Assembly (NCBI RefSeq): GCF_030252325.1
Contig: NZ_CP126981.1
Coordinates: 1,054,001-1,118,000 of the forward strand
Direction: 5' to 3'
DNA length: 64,000 bases
From: Candidatus Mycobacterium wuenschmannii
GTDB lineage: Bacteria > Actinomycetota > Actinomycetes > Mycobacteriales > Mycobacteriaceae
Both the position numbers and the translations under genes were made by a program. Below, in pieces: positions 20,032-28,264 of this stretch. The notes beneath the pieces were generated by a model, which worked only from the letters and a program-made list of their open reading frames with translations, had not been told where the DNA came from and searched no databases. Every line of letters starts with the position of its first letter. Positions within the stretch are counted from its first letter, which is position 1.

Positions 20032-21389
20032 CCGGCGTTGACAGAACGTTCTCGCATCGAGACCCTGGCACCGCGGAATCCACCTGGCTACTCGATGCGC
20101 GGTGGGATCGTGTTGCGCGCTTGGCAATTGACGACATGCTGCGCGAGTCTGCGCGGGTGGTGCTGATCGCGCCGCATCCCGACGATGAAAGCCTGGCGCT
20201 GGGCGCCACCCTGTCCGATCTAGCAGTGCGCGGCGTGCCGATCACGGTCGTGTTCGCGACCCACGGCGGCAGTCACCCCCAATCCTTGGTGCGCCGAGCG
20301 GAAGCCGTGCGCGCGATCACGACGCTCTCGCCCCGCGTCGACACGGTGTGGTGGGATCTGCCGGACGGCGCCCTTGCCGACCACGAGTCCGCCATCACCG
20401 ACCGGATCGCCGAATTGATCGATGCGCGAACTCTGCTGCTCGCGCCCGTCGAGTGCGACGGCCACGGCGATCATGAAGCTGTCGCACGCGCGGCGTACGC
20501 CGCGGCGCGGCGACGCAACGCGGTGCTGCTGTGTTACGCCGTGTGGCTGTGGCACTGGGCGCATCCCGACCACATCGACTGGGCGCGTGTGCTTGTCACC
20601 GCACCGTCGCTGCGCGGCCTGCGCGACAAGCGCGCCGCCGTCGATTGCTACTCCAGCCAATTGCGCTCCGCAGACGGCTTTCCGATTGTCGGAGCGAGCA
20701 GCATCGCCCGGGCTCGGCGACTCTTCGAAGCGGTGCTGTTGCCGCACGATGCGGACCTGGCAGCCCGCGTGCAGGAGGCCGCGCCTCCCGGTGACCGCTC
20801 CGGCACGGCGGAGCAGTTCGACGCCATGATGGCCGACGGCGATACTGATCCGTGGAAACTGGATAGCTCCTTGTATGAGCGCCGACGACTCGACATCGTA
20901 CTCGCTTGCCTGGGCCGTCGTCGCTACCGTGCGGCCCTCGAAATTGGTTGTGCCACAGGCCAACTGAGTGATCGACTGCACACAGTGTGCGACGAGGTGG
21001 TCGGTCTCGACGTGAGCGAACGTGCTCTCGACATCGCGCGAACCCGAAACGAACAAGTGCGGTGGGTCCTCGGCGCCGCACCGTGGGACATCCCCGACGA
21101 ACGCTTCGACCTCATCGTGCTGTCGGAAGTGGGCTACTTCCTCGACGGTCCCGATCTGCTTGCCGCACTCAGGGCGGTGCGGCGCTCGCTGCGACGCGGC
21201 GGCGAGATCGTCATCGCCAACTGGCGTCGGTCAACGTCCGGTATTCCGCTCGACGGTCCACTGGTGAACGAGCAGGCGGCGGCCGTGCTGGATCTGCCTC
21301 GGCGAGCGCAGTACCTGGACGCCGACCTGGCAGTGGACATCTGGGGCAGCCCGGTCTCCGTTTTCGACGAAGGTGGAAGTGATCAATGA
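20025..21389 (+). CDS. Bifunctional PIG-L deacetylase / class I methyltransferase
   Basis: The 454-residue fusion has an N-terminal PIG-L (LmbE) domain with zinc motif APHPDDESL at 49-57 (His51, Asp53, Asp54) and a later HGDHEAVARAA motif that supplies another ligand. PIG-L enzymes remove N-acetyl from GlcNAc-type sugars. From about residue 275 a class I methyltransferase follows with EIGCATG at 306-312, VVGLDVSERALDIA and LIVLSEVGYFLDG, resembling NodS-type N-methyltransferases. One protein could thus deacetylate an amino sugar and then methylate the freed amine. It overlaps the previous gene by 7 bases and the next by 4. Confidence 0.85.
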   Translation: MLTGVDRTFSHRDPGTAESTWLLDARWDRVARLAIDDMLRESARVVLIAPHPDDESLALGATLSDLAVRGVPITVVFATHGGSHPQSLVRRAEAVRAITTLSPRVDTVWWDLPDGALADHESAITDRIAELIDARTLLLAPVECDGHGDHEAVARAAYAAARRRNAVLLCYAVWLWHWAHPDHIDWARVLVTAPSLRGLRDKRAAVDCYSSQLRSADGFPIVGASSIARARRLFEAVLLPHDADLAARVQEAAPPGDRSGTAEQFDAMMADGDTDPWKLDSSLYERRRLDIVLACLGRRRYRAALEIGCATGQLSDRLHTVCDEVVGLDVSERALDIARTRNEQVRWVLGAAPWDIPDERFDLIVLSEVGYFLDGPDLLAALRAVRRSLRRGGEIVIANWRRSTSGIPLDGPLVNEQAAAVLDLPRRAQYLDADLAVDIWGSPVSVFDEGGSDQ

Positions 21390-22099
21390 ACGAGATCCGT
21401 CATCTAGGCGTGGTAGTTCCCGCCCGCAACGAAGAGCAGACCATCTCGGCGTGCCTGAGCAGTGTCCAGGAGGCCATCAGCCTTGTGCGCCAAGTAAATC
21501 CGGGTATTTCCTGCCAGATCGTGGTCGTCCTCGATTGCTGCACCGACGACACCGCCGCTCGGGCGACAGGGCACGGGGCCGAGGTGATCGTCAGCAGCGC
21601 GGGGCGGGTGGGGTGCGCCCGCCACGCAGGCGCATTAGCGGTGTTGCAGCGCGGCCGCAGAGCTGGTGTTCCCGCTGATGCGGTGTGGCTCGCCAATACC
21701 GACGCCGACAGCGTGGTACCGGACTGCTGGCTGGCCACCCAGCTGCAGATCGCGGCGACCGGCGCCGAACTGGTAATCGGCACGGTCACCCCGGCCGCGT
21801 TGACTCCCGCTTTAGATCGCCTGTGGCGCAACGCCCATGAGCTCATCGAAGGGCACCCGCATATTCACGGCGCCAACCTGGGCATCCGCGGCAGCACCTA
21901 CCTGGCGGCGGGCGGGTTCGCGCCGCTGTCCGTCGACGAAGATCACGACATCGTCGACAAGGTGCAGCGCAAGACCGATCGGTGGGTCGCCACGCACCGC
22001 GCGAGTGTGACCACGTCAGGGCGTACGCAGTCCCGCGTCGACGGCGGTTTCGCGACGTTCATCAGGTGCCTCGATGCCGAAGACTCCTCGTGCGCCTAG
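21386..22099 (+). CDS. Family 2 glycosyltransferase
   Basis: The 237-residue GT-A protein opens with VVVPARNEEQTISACLSSVQ, the GT2 nucleotide-sugar motif, and has DxD-type ANTDADS at about 111-117 for metal binding. HGANLGIRGSTYLAAGGF and DEDHDIVDKV give the acceptor-side motif. It lacks membrane helices, so it is cytosolic. It starts in an ATGA overlap with the PIG-L fusion and its stop lies 10 bases inside the next gene. Donor and acceptor are unknown. Confidence 0.85.
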   Translation: MNEIRHLGVVVPARNEEQTISACLSSVQEAISLVRQVNPGISCQIVVVLDCCTDDTAARATGHGAEVIVSSAGRVGCARHAGALAVLQRGRRAGVPADAVWLANTDADSVVPDCWLATQLQIAATGAELVIGTVTPAALTPALDRLWRNAHELIEGHPHIHGANLGIRGSTYLAAGGFAPLSVDEDHDIVDKVQRKTDRWVATHRASVTTSGRTQSRVDGGFATFIRCLDAEDSSCA

Positions 22100-23148
22100 C
22101 CGTTCTGGGCCCGTCGCATCATCCGGTCGGCGAGCCGTTCGCCGGCGGGCAGGAGCGCTTCACCGCGGACCTGGTACGCGGACTACGACGGCGGGGCCAT
22201 CATCTCGAGCTGTTCGCGCTGCCGGGAACTGACCCTGAGCTCGCCGACCGGCTGCATCTGATGCCCGCATTACCTGATCTCTCGGAGGTCGCCTCCGCGG
22301 ATCCCAATATGCCCGAACCCTTGTTTCTGCACGACCAGTTCGTCTACTTGGCGGCAATGCGTGATCTGCTGCAGCGCAACGATATTGACGCCGTGCTTAA
22401 CGAGAGTCTGCACCAGCTACCGCTGGCGCTGGCCTCAGCGCTGCGCATGCCCACGGTGACGACTCTGCACACCCCGCCGTTTCCCTGGATGGAAATCGGG
22501 GCGTGGCTTGCCGGGCCGAGTGCGTGCTTTGTCGCGGTCAGCCAAGCGTTACAGGCGCAGTGGTCCACCCTCACCGACAGCCACGTGATCTACAACGGTG
22601 TGGACCCCGACCGGTTTCCGATCGGGCCGGGAGGCAGAGAGCTGCTGTGGGTTGGACGGCTCACCCCCGACAAGGGCGCCGACATTGCGATCAGCGTCGC
22701 CCAGCACGCGGACCGAGAGTTGCGGTTGGCCGGACCCATCAGCGATCCCGATTGGTTCGGTAGCGTCATCCGACCGATGCTCGGGCCTTCGGTGTCGTAT
22801 GTGGGTCCGGTCAGCGGGCGCGAACTCGCCGACCTGTACGGCAGCAGCGCCGCGACCTTGGTCACACCGCGGTGGGAGGAGCCGTTCTGTCTGGTCGCCG
22901 TCGAAACGCAGATGTGCGGAACACCTGTGGTCGGCATCCGTCGCGGCGGCCTGCCGGAAGTGGTGACCGGTCCCGGCGGTGTCCTGGTCGAGCCGGGTCA
23001 GCGGTTGATCTCGCGTCTGGCCGAGGCGCTGCCGGGGGTCAGCCAGATATCGCGCGCGGAGGTCGCTGACCACGCGCGTTCGAGGTGGGATGTGAGCGCG
23101 ATGATCGATCAATATGAGCGGCTCTGCGATCTGTTGCGGCGGCAGTGA
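22090..23148 (+). CDS. Family 4 glycosyltransferase
   Basis: The 352-residue GT-B protein has an N-terminal acceptor domain beginning VRLAVLGPSHHPVGEPFAGG and a C-terminal donor domain with LLWVGRLTPDKGADIAI and the EX7E motif in EEPFCLVAVE. GTG at 22090 is chosen because the conserved first strand begins there; it overlaps the GT2 stop by 10 bases. It is the last plus-strand gene of the cluster. Glycogen-like or mannosyl activity cannot be told from sequence. Confidence 0.83.
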   Translation: MRLAVLGPSHHPVGEPFAGGQERFTADLVRGLRRRGHHLELFALPGTDPELADRLHLMPALPDLSEVASADPNMPEPLFLHDQFVYLAAMRDLLQRNDIDAVLNESLHQLPLALASALRMPTVTTLHTPPFPWMEIGAWLAGPSACFVAVSQALQAQWSTLTDSHVIYNGVDPDRFPIGPGGRELLWVGRLTPDKGADIAISVAQHADRELRLAGPISDPDWFGSVIRPMLGPSVSYVGPVSGRELADLYGSSAATLVTPRWEEPFCLVAVETQMCGTPVVGIRRGGLPEVVTGPGGVLVEPGQRLISRLAEALPGVSQISRAEVADHARSRWDVSAMIDQYERLCDLLRRQ

Positions 23149-23312
23149 CGGCAGCAGACTTTGCGACCGCGAGCTGCGGTGTGCGAAGACTGATTGGTGG
23201 GTAGTGAACCTGTAGCGGATCATGCTGGGCAGCTGCCTCAAGTGCTTCCGTCAGGCAGATGGCGGGTGCAGCTTCGGCGTTGAGCCAACAGCGTTGCCGC
23301 CGTTTGCCGCTT

Positions 23313-24170
23313 TCAACTTGGTGCTGAGGCCGACTGATCCGGATCTCCATGACCATGCGGAAGTAACGCAATCTCGTTGATACACAACCGGATCAGGCCC
23401 GCGCGTTCGAACGCGTCCAGCCAGCCGATCATCGGCCATCGGCCCCAGCGCCGGCGAAATGTTCTGGCGTTGGCCACGATCGCGTGGAGGTGCTCGACCG
23501 GAGGGTCAGAAACCGGGTGGAACTGGTGGTATGCGTGTGCGCCGCCGACCCAGTAGAGCGGAACACCACGCAACGCCGCGACCGCGGCGAAGTCGGTGTC
23601 CTCTCCGCCGTACCCGACGTAGTCCTCACAGAAGCCACCGATCCGTTGCCAGGTGAGCGACGAGACCGCGAACGACAGTGACCAGAACAAGTCATAGTTC
23701 CATTCGCGCATCACCGCACCGCCCGGTGGATTCGGTCGGGCTGGATGCGGATTGACCAGTGTGGGCAACTCAGCCAACCGGTAGCCGCCGGGCGACGGAG
23801 GTAAGTAGGTGACCGGCCCGGCCAACAGAGCGTCCCGAACATGTTGGTGCGCATCGATGTAGCGCCCGATCATGGCGGCATCCGGGACGCAATCTACATC
23901 GAGGAAGATCAGCAACTCGGCGTCGTGTTCCAGGGCCCAGCGCGCGCCGACGTTGCGGGCGCGCGCCATTGGAAGCCCCGTTCCCGTTGCGGGGCAATCG
24001 ATCACTTCGGTACCGACGCTGGCGATGGAGCGGATCGCCGCGTCGTCGATTGCGACCAGGCACCGTAGGTCGATGCCTGGTGCGGCGGCGGCGATACCGG
24101 CCTGCTGCAAGCGCAGGTGCTGGTGGCGACCGCGCACGGCAGTGATGACGGCGGTGCGAGGCGCGGTCAC
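23313..24170 (-). CDS. Family 2 glycosyltransferase with GT7-like C-terminal motif
   Basis: The 285-residue GT-A protein has TAVITAVRGRHQHLRLQQAG at the N-terminus, DxD motif FLDVDCVPD, and downstream GYGGEDTDFAAVAAL, the galactosyltransferase-type GGED motif. It begins in a GTGA overlap with the upstream minus-strand glycosyltransferase, so the two are a coupled pair. Donor is unknown; the GGED motif hints at a hexose or N-acetylhexosamine transfer. Confidence 0.82.
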   Translation of the reverse strand: MTAPRTAVITAVRGRHQHLRLQQAGIAAAAPGIDLRCLVAIDDAAIRSIASVGTEVIDCPATGTGLPMARARNVGARWALEHDAELLIFLDVDCVPDAAMIGRYIDAHQHVRDALLAGPVTYLPPSPGGYRLAELPTLVNPHPARPNPPGGAVMREWNYDLFWSLSFAVSSLTWQRIGGFCEDYVGYGGEDTDFAAVAALRGVPLYWVGGAHAYHQFHPVSDPPVEHLHAIVANARTFRRRWGRWPMIGWLDAFERAGLIRLCINEIALLPHGHGDPDQSASAPS

Positions 24171-25150
24171 TGCGCTATCACAGCCGCCGCTCGCGCCGCG
24201 GCGCCGGCGGTGCGCATTCGGCGCCACTGCTTACCGCCGTGCGCTATCGCCTTGTCCAACAACGCCGGCCAACACTCAGGCGCCGGCCACTTGGCCGACG
24301 TGACGGCGACTCCGGCCCAGTCCAGCGCTTCGCACATCGCGCGCTGTTCGCCGAATGGTCGTGGTTGCGCAATCACGACCGCCGGAACGCCAGCGGTCGC
24401 GACGTCGGCGATCGCGTTCTGGCCCGCGTGGGTGACCACGATGTCGGCCGAGGCCAGCAGAGACCACGGGTCGTCGACCCATGCGGCAGCGCCGCCAACC
24501 GCGCGCCACGTGATCTGCGGGACGGCGCGACGCAACTGCTCGAGCGCGTCGGCGGGAAACGCGGAGCCGCCAGCCCCGCACAGCATCAGCCCGGTCGCGG
24601 GCCGGTTCGGCGAATCACCGATCGATGCTCTGCCGTCGAATCGACTGATCGCGCCGACGAAGTGCGTGCGGGATGCGTGCACCGTCAACCAGTCTGGGTC
24701 GTACACCTCTTGGGGCCAGCACCCGACGATGTTCTCGGCGACGTCAAACGCCAAGCGGTGCACTGGGTCCGAACGCTCCCCGGGCATCGCAATCACGGTC
24801 ACCGGTATCCCGGCCAAGCGTGCCAGCACGGCGATTTCCACCGACACATCGACGACCAGATGCCGCGCCCGAGCCGCGGCCAGGACCCCCAGCAACATCG
24901 CTGATCGGCGCCGCAGTCCCTCGTCGTGCAGCGGCACCCAGTGCAGTCGCCCGTTGGCAGTGACATCGTGCGCTCGGCACGCTTCAGCAGGCACGTCGCT
25001 CGGCAGCTGCACCCACGCATCGTCGGCCCGCAGACCGGCCGGCCGTGGCAATGAGGACAGGAACGTCACCGGCTCGGCGAGATGCGCGCTTATCGACTGG
25101 GCCCGCATCAGATGGCCCCGGCCGTGATGGTGTACGTAGTAGCCGATCAC
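24167..25150 (-). CDS. GT-B glycosyltransferase, MurG/GT28-like
   Basis: The product is 327 residues from GTG 25150 (MIGYYVHHHGRGHLMRAQSI), chosen because CGGAAATC precedes it and the first conserved strand starts there; an ATG 75 bases upstream is possible. YVHHHGRGH with LMLCGAGGSAFP and THAGQNAIADVATAGVPAVV fits the GT28/MurG-like donor-binding fold. The stop overlaps the downstream GT2 gene by four bases. It probably transfers an N-acetylated amino sugar or similar, but no substrate is shown. Confidence 0.78.
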   Translation of the reverse strand: MIGYYVHHHGRGHLMRAQSISAHLAEPVTFLSSLPRPAGLRADDAWVQLPSDVPAEACRAHDVTANGRLHWVPLHDEGLRRRSAMLLGVLAAARARHLVVDVSVEIAVLARLAGIPVTVIAMPGERSDPVHRLAFDVAENIVGCWPQEVYDPDWLTVHASRTHFVGAISRFDGRASIGDSPNRPATGLMLCGAGGSAFPADALEQLRRAVPQITWRAVGGAAAWVDDPWSLLASADIVVTHAGQNAIADVATAGVPAVVIAQPRPFGEQRAMCEALDWAGVAVTSAKWPAPECWPALLDKAIAHGGKQWRRMRTAGAAARAAAVIAQ

Positions 25151-25390
25151 GCTGATTTCCGTGGCGTGGAATCGGACGCGGAAGTAGGTCGAACACAAAT
25201 CACAACGCAGAACTCCAATCGTCATACAGCGTGGAACTTCGCCGCTGACTCGACGATTGCGTCACTACGACTAATAACACATGGCCGCGACAACCACGCC
25301 ACGCGCCGGACGGCAACCGTCCATCAGGATGAATGCGCACCCGGCAGCAGTCGACGTTTCCAATCGCGGCGGTCTGGGCACGATACCGAG

Positions 25391-25855
25391 ATGAGCCCTG
25401 ACAACAAGATCACAGTTGAGCGAGCCATCGCGGCACCCGCCGATGCCATCTTCGATGTGCTGTCCAACCCGCACCGACACCCGGCGCTCGATGGCTCGGG
25501 GTTCATCCGCGGCATCGACCACGCCGACCGCATCCAGAGTGTCGGCGACGTCTTCACGATGAACATGCAGGGCGATCACATGGGCGGGGAGTACAAGACT
25601 GACAACCACGTCTCCGGTTGCGTCAAGGACAAGCTGGTGGCCTGGAAGACTGCTCCCGCCGGCGAGCAGCCCCCGGGATGGGAGTGGCTGTGGGAGCTGG
25701 ACTCCGAGGCGCCGCATGAGACGTTGGTGCGATTGACCTATGACTGGTCTCAGGTCACCGATAAGGATCTGCTGCAGAAGGTGCACTTTCCCTTGATTAC
25801 CAAGGAGCAGCTGGAAGACTCCCTGGCAAAGCTTGCCGCGGAAGCCGTTTCCTGA
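25391..25855 (+). CDS. SRPBCC family protein
   Basis: The 154-residue protein has the START/SRPBCC fold pattern: ITVERAIAAPADAIFDVLSN at the N-terminus and a C-terminal helix EQLEDSLAKLAAEAV. Polyketide cyclase or lipid-binding relatives carry a hydrophobic cavity. No catalytic residues can be assigned. ATG start; it follows the glycosyltransferase pair divergently but has no clear functional link to it. Confidence 0.8.
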   Translation: MSPDNKITVERAIAAPADAIFDVLSNPHRHPALDGSGFIRGIDHADRIQSVGDVFTMNMQGDHMGGEYKTDNHVSGCVKDKLVAWKTAPAGEQPPGWEWLWELDSEAPHETLVRLTYDWSQVTDKDLLQKVHFPLITKEQLEDSLAKLAAEAVS

Positions 25856-26023
25856 TTCGCCCATTTCGTGGCGTAGGTCGCTGTGGCCGGCGAACAGTCG
25901 CGAGCGGCGCCGCCGAACCGCGAACTCATCCTGCAAGTCAAGCGCACGCTCGAACACCGCGGCGTCGATTTGGACGAGGCGGTCGTCGGCGAGATCAAGC
26001 AGCATGCGCTGCTGGGTGTAGGC

Positions 26024-26887
26024 CTAGCTGGTCATGAACGACCCTGCATCCATCGCACTGAGCAACGCCGTCCAGAGTTCCATACTGGTCAAGGTCGGGA
26101 TCTCGTGAATGGTGGTCAAGCCCTCGACGGTCGTTGTGGCCGAGTCGATTTGGGCTTGCGTCAACCCGAGGTAGGCCTCGTGGAGTTCCGCTCCGAAGAT
26201 GATGTCCTGCCACGACGTGCCGAGGACACCCGGTTCCGCAAAGCTGTCGCCGTGGATGTTGTAGATCTCGGTCGGGAACAGATCGTTGGGAACGCCGGTG
26301 GGGTTGGCACCGAGCATGACGAACCTGAGCGCGTCGTCGGGGATCTTGTCGGCGGACAGCTGTTGCTCGGCCAGGGCCGCGACGGCGCTGCTCTGCGAGT
26401 ACGTGAAGATGGTTAACGGATCGCTGCAGACGCCGGAAGCGTCGCACCCCATGTCGCCGGCGTTGTAGTCGGCCTCGATCGCATTGATCAGAATGGCCTC
26501 ACCCTGGGGCACGCTGGTGTCGAAATCGTTCGTCTCCGGGGTGGTCAGTGCGAGCGTGGTGAACGCGTTGCCCTCGTACCCATTCGGGTTGAGGTACAGA
26601 TTCTCCGCGTCATTGATGTAGAAGGCATTCGGTGTCGGTATTCCGGTGGGCCCCAGAATGAAGGCATGGTCCGACCCGGACAAGAAGTCGCCGCCGGTAT
26701 CAGCATCGACGGATCCGAGCGAGTCGCCCGCTGAACTGGATGCGCCGGCAACGGTCGGGCCGAGCAACCAGTCGTTGAGGCTGCTCAGCGCGTTGGTCCA
26801 GAAGTCATTGCTGCTGTCGGCGTCGGCCGGACTTGCCAGCGCGACCGCGGTACCGCATAGCGCGGCGGCGATAATTGTCTTTCTCAT
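26024..26887 (-). CDS. Secreted PE-PPE domain serine hydrolase
   Basis: The 287-residue protein starts with a signal peptide (MRKTIIAAALCGTAVALASP, cleavage near Ala-Asp-Ala). The mature part matches the PE-PPE alpha/beta-hydrolase domain: GPTGIPTPNAFYINDAENLY, VPQGEAILINAIEADYNAGD and nucleophile Ser164 in TYSQSSAVAAL. Only the catalytic domain is present; there is no PE or PPE export domain, so export is by the general secretory route. An esterase or lipase role at the cell envelope is likely. It has a long upstream AT-richer gap. Confidence 0.85.
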   Translation of the reverse strand: MRKTIIAAALCGTAVALASPADADSSNDFWTNALSSLNDWLLGPTVAGASSSAGDSLGSVDADTGGDFLSGSDHAFILGPTGIPTPNAFYINDAENLYLNPNGYEGNAFTTLALTTPETNDFDTSVPQGEAILINAIEADYNAGDMGCDASGVCSDPLTIFTYSQSSAVAALAEQQLSADKIPDDALRFVMLGANPTGVPNDLFPTEIYNIHGDSFAEPGVLGTSWQDIIFGAELHEAYLGLTQAQIDSATTTVEGLTTIHEIPTLTSMELWTALLSAMDAGSFMTS

Positions 26888-27563
26888 CGGATGTCCCCCT
26901 TGTTCTCCAGAAAACAGATGACGGTCGCCGTGCGCGGGCTGCGCGGCAGGTACCTATTTCTGTTCGGCACTTCCCCGACGAGTTGACGATCAGAATCTCT
27001 CAGGCACAACTAAGTTATCCCTCAACTTTTGTGCGAGTAAACGGATTCGGCGTCAAACTTTTAGACTTTTTTCAATAGGCAACTGATGCCGACCGACGCC
27101 TTTTCCGCGAATTGTTCACCCACCTAAATGCGGTCTCTAATTAGCAGTTAGCCATGTATTCAGACCTCACGTCCGACACATCGGAACTTCACACCCAACT
27201 GATGGACGTCACCCGTGAAACCGGGAGTACTCGCTGGCCACGCTAATCCGTCAGGTCGCGCGCTAACGCCCTCTCACGGCGAACGTCGTTCGCCTCCGGC
27301 GATCGTGCCTCGAGCTTGGCCACGACGCCCGGCCGCTTCGAAATCTGGTGATAGCGGCAGCAACACTGGGGCAGTTGGTGCGCGAGAGAAAATAGCGCAA
27401 AGCTAGTCCATCCGAAAAGATCTTAATTCTTCAATAAGTGACGAATTACCTTTTCAGGAGACCGCTTCTTGATTCCGGCAGGCACCAGGGTGAATTGCCG
27501 GGTTGCGGAATGTGGAAGACCATGTCAGCGGATGGCACCGAGCCAACCGATCGAGGAGGCCTC
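26888..27563. other. AT-richer non-coding gap of 676 bases
   Basis: No convincing gene was seen on either strand. About 27000-27180 and 27400-27450 are clearly AT-richer than the surroundings, with runs such as CTTTTAGACTTTTTTCAATA. This stretch separates the divergently transcribed PE-PPE hydrolase and the DIP1984 gene and probably contains both promoters. The composition differs from the rest of the window and could mark old transferred DNA or a regulatory region. Confidence 0.55.
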
Positions 27564-28034
27564 ATGAAGCTCGCCGAAGCCCTGTCTTTGCGGGCCACCG
27601 CAGTGCGTCGCATCGAGCAGCTGCGCGCACGCGTCGTGAGCAACGCGCGCTATCAGGAGGGTGAAGAGCCGGCCGAGGACGCCGCCGCGTTGCTCACCGA
27701 AGCCGAGTCCGTGATCGACCAATACGAGGGACTGATCCGGCGCATAAACCGTACGAACGCCGCAACAACGATCGGGACAGACGGCACGCTGACTGATGCG
27801 CTGGCGCGGAGAGACGCCCTGAAGTGGCGCCACCACGTACTGAACTCGGCGGCCGATGCCGCGGCGGGCAGCAATCAGCAGGGCTATTCACGGCAGCTGC
27901 GCTCAGAGCTGAAGATGCTCTCCGCCTTGCGGGTTGCCGATCTGCGCGCTCAGGCCGATCGAGTCGCCCGCGAACTTCGCGAGCTGGATGTGCGTATCCA
28001 GCAGGCGAACTGGGAGGTCGAACTACTGGACTGA
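27564..28034 (+). CDS. DIP1984 family protein (septicolysin-like)
   Basis: The 156-residue, mostly helical protein begins MKLAEALSLRATAVRRIEQL and has QYEGLIRRINRTNAATTI and ALARRDALKWRHHVLNSAAD, typical of the DIP1984 family. A C-terminal coiled coil follows. Some relatives were named septicolysin; function is not established. ATG at 27564 is chosen because GAGGAGG precedes it by 5 bases; an in-frame start further upstream lacks such a site. Confidence 0.83.
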   Translation: MKLAEALSLRATAVRRIEQLRARVVSNARYQEGEEPAEDAAALLTEAESVIDQYEGLIRRINRTNAATTIGTDGTLTDALARRDALKWRHHVLNSAADAAAGSNQQGYSRQLRSELKMLSALRVADLRAQADRVARELRELDVRIQQANWEVELLD

Positions 28035-28083
28035 ACAGCTGGGGTGGAGCAGGTAGTCGTCGCGAAGGCGTGCACAAGCCCCT

Positions 28084-28105
28084 GACCGGCGGGCCAAGCC
28101 CGGTC
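28084..28105 (+). terminator. Weak hairpin after DIP1984 gene
   Basis: GACCGG (28084-28089) pairs with CCGGTC (28100-28105) around a 10-base loop, 50 bases after the stop. No T tract follows, so termination is only a possibility. Confidence 0.25.
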
Positions 28106-28264
28106 TCCTGGTGCGCGAAGGGCAGCGCGAAGGGTTCGACTCCCTCGTCACAGTGCAGCCCCGCATCGTGCACAGGTAAAGGTGCACAGGGCACGGTTCA
28201 GCACCGCGTGCAGATTCGCGACGATGAGGGCGGGCACGGGGCATCCATCCCACATAGCCAGACG

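Noticed and set aside
25883..26023. Plus-strand frame starting VAGEQSRAAPPNRELILQVK
   Set aside because: The start of the peptide looks protein-like, but there is no clear ribosome binding site, and beyond 26024 the frame is antisense to the PE-PPE gene with poor composition.
28130..28155. GGGTTCGACTCCC, resembling a tRNA T arm
   Set aside because: No acceptor, D or anticodon arm could be paired around it, so it is not a tRNA; at most a chance match or remnant.
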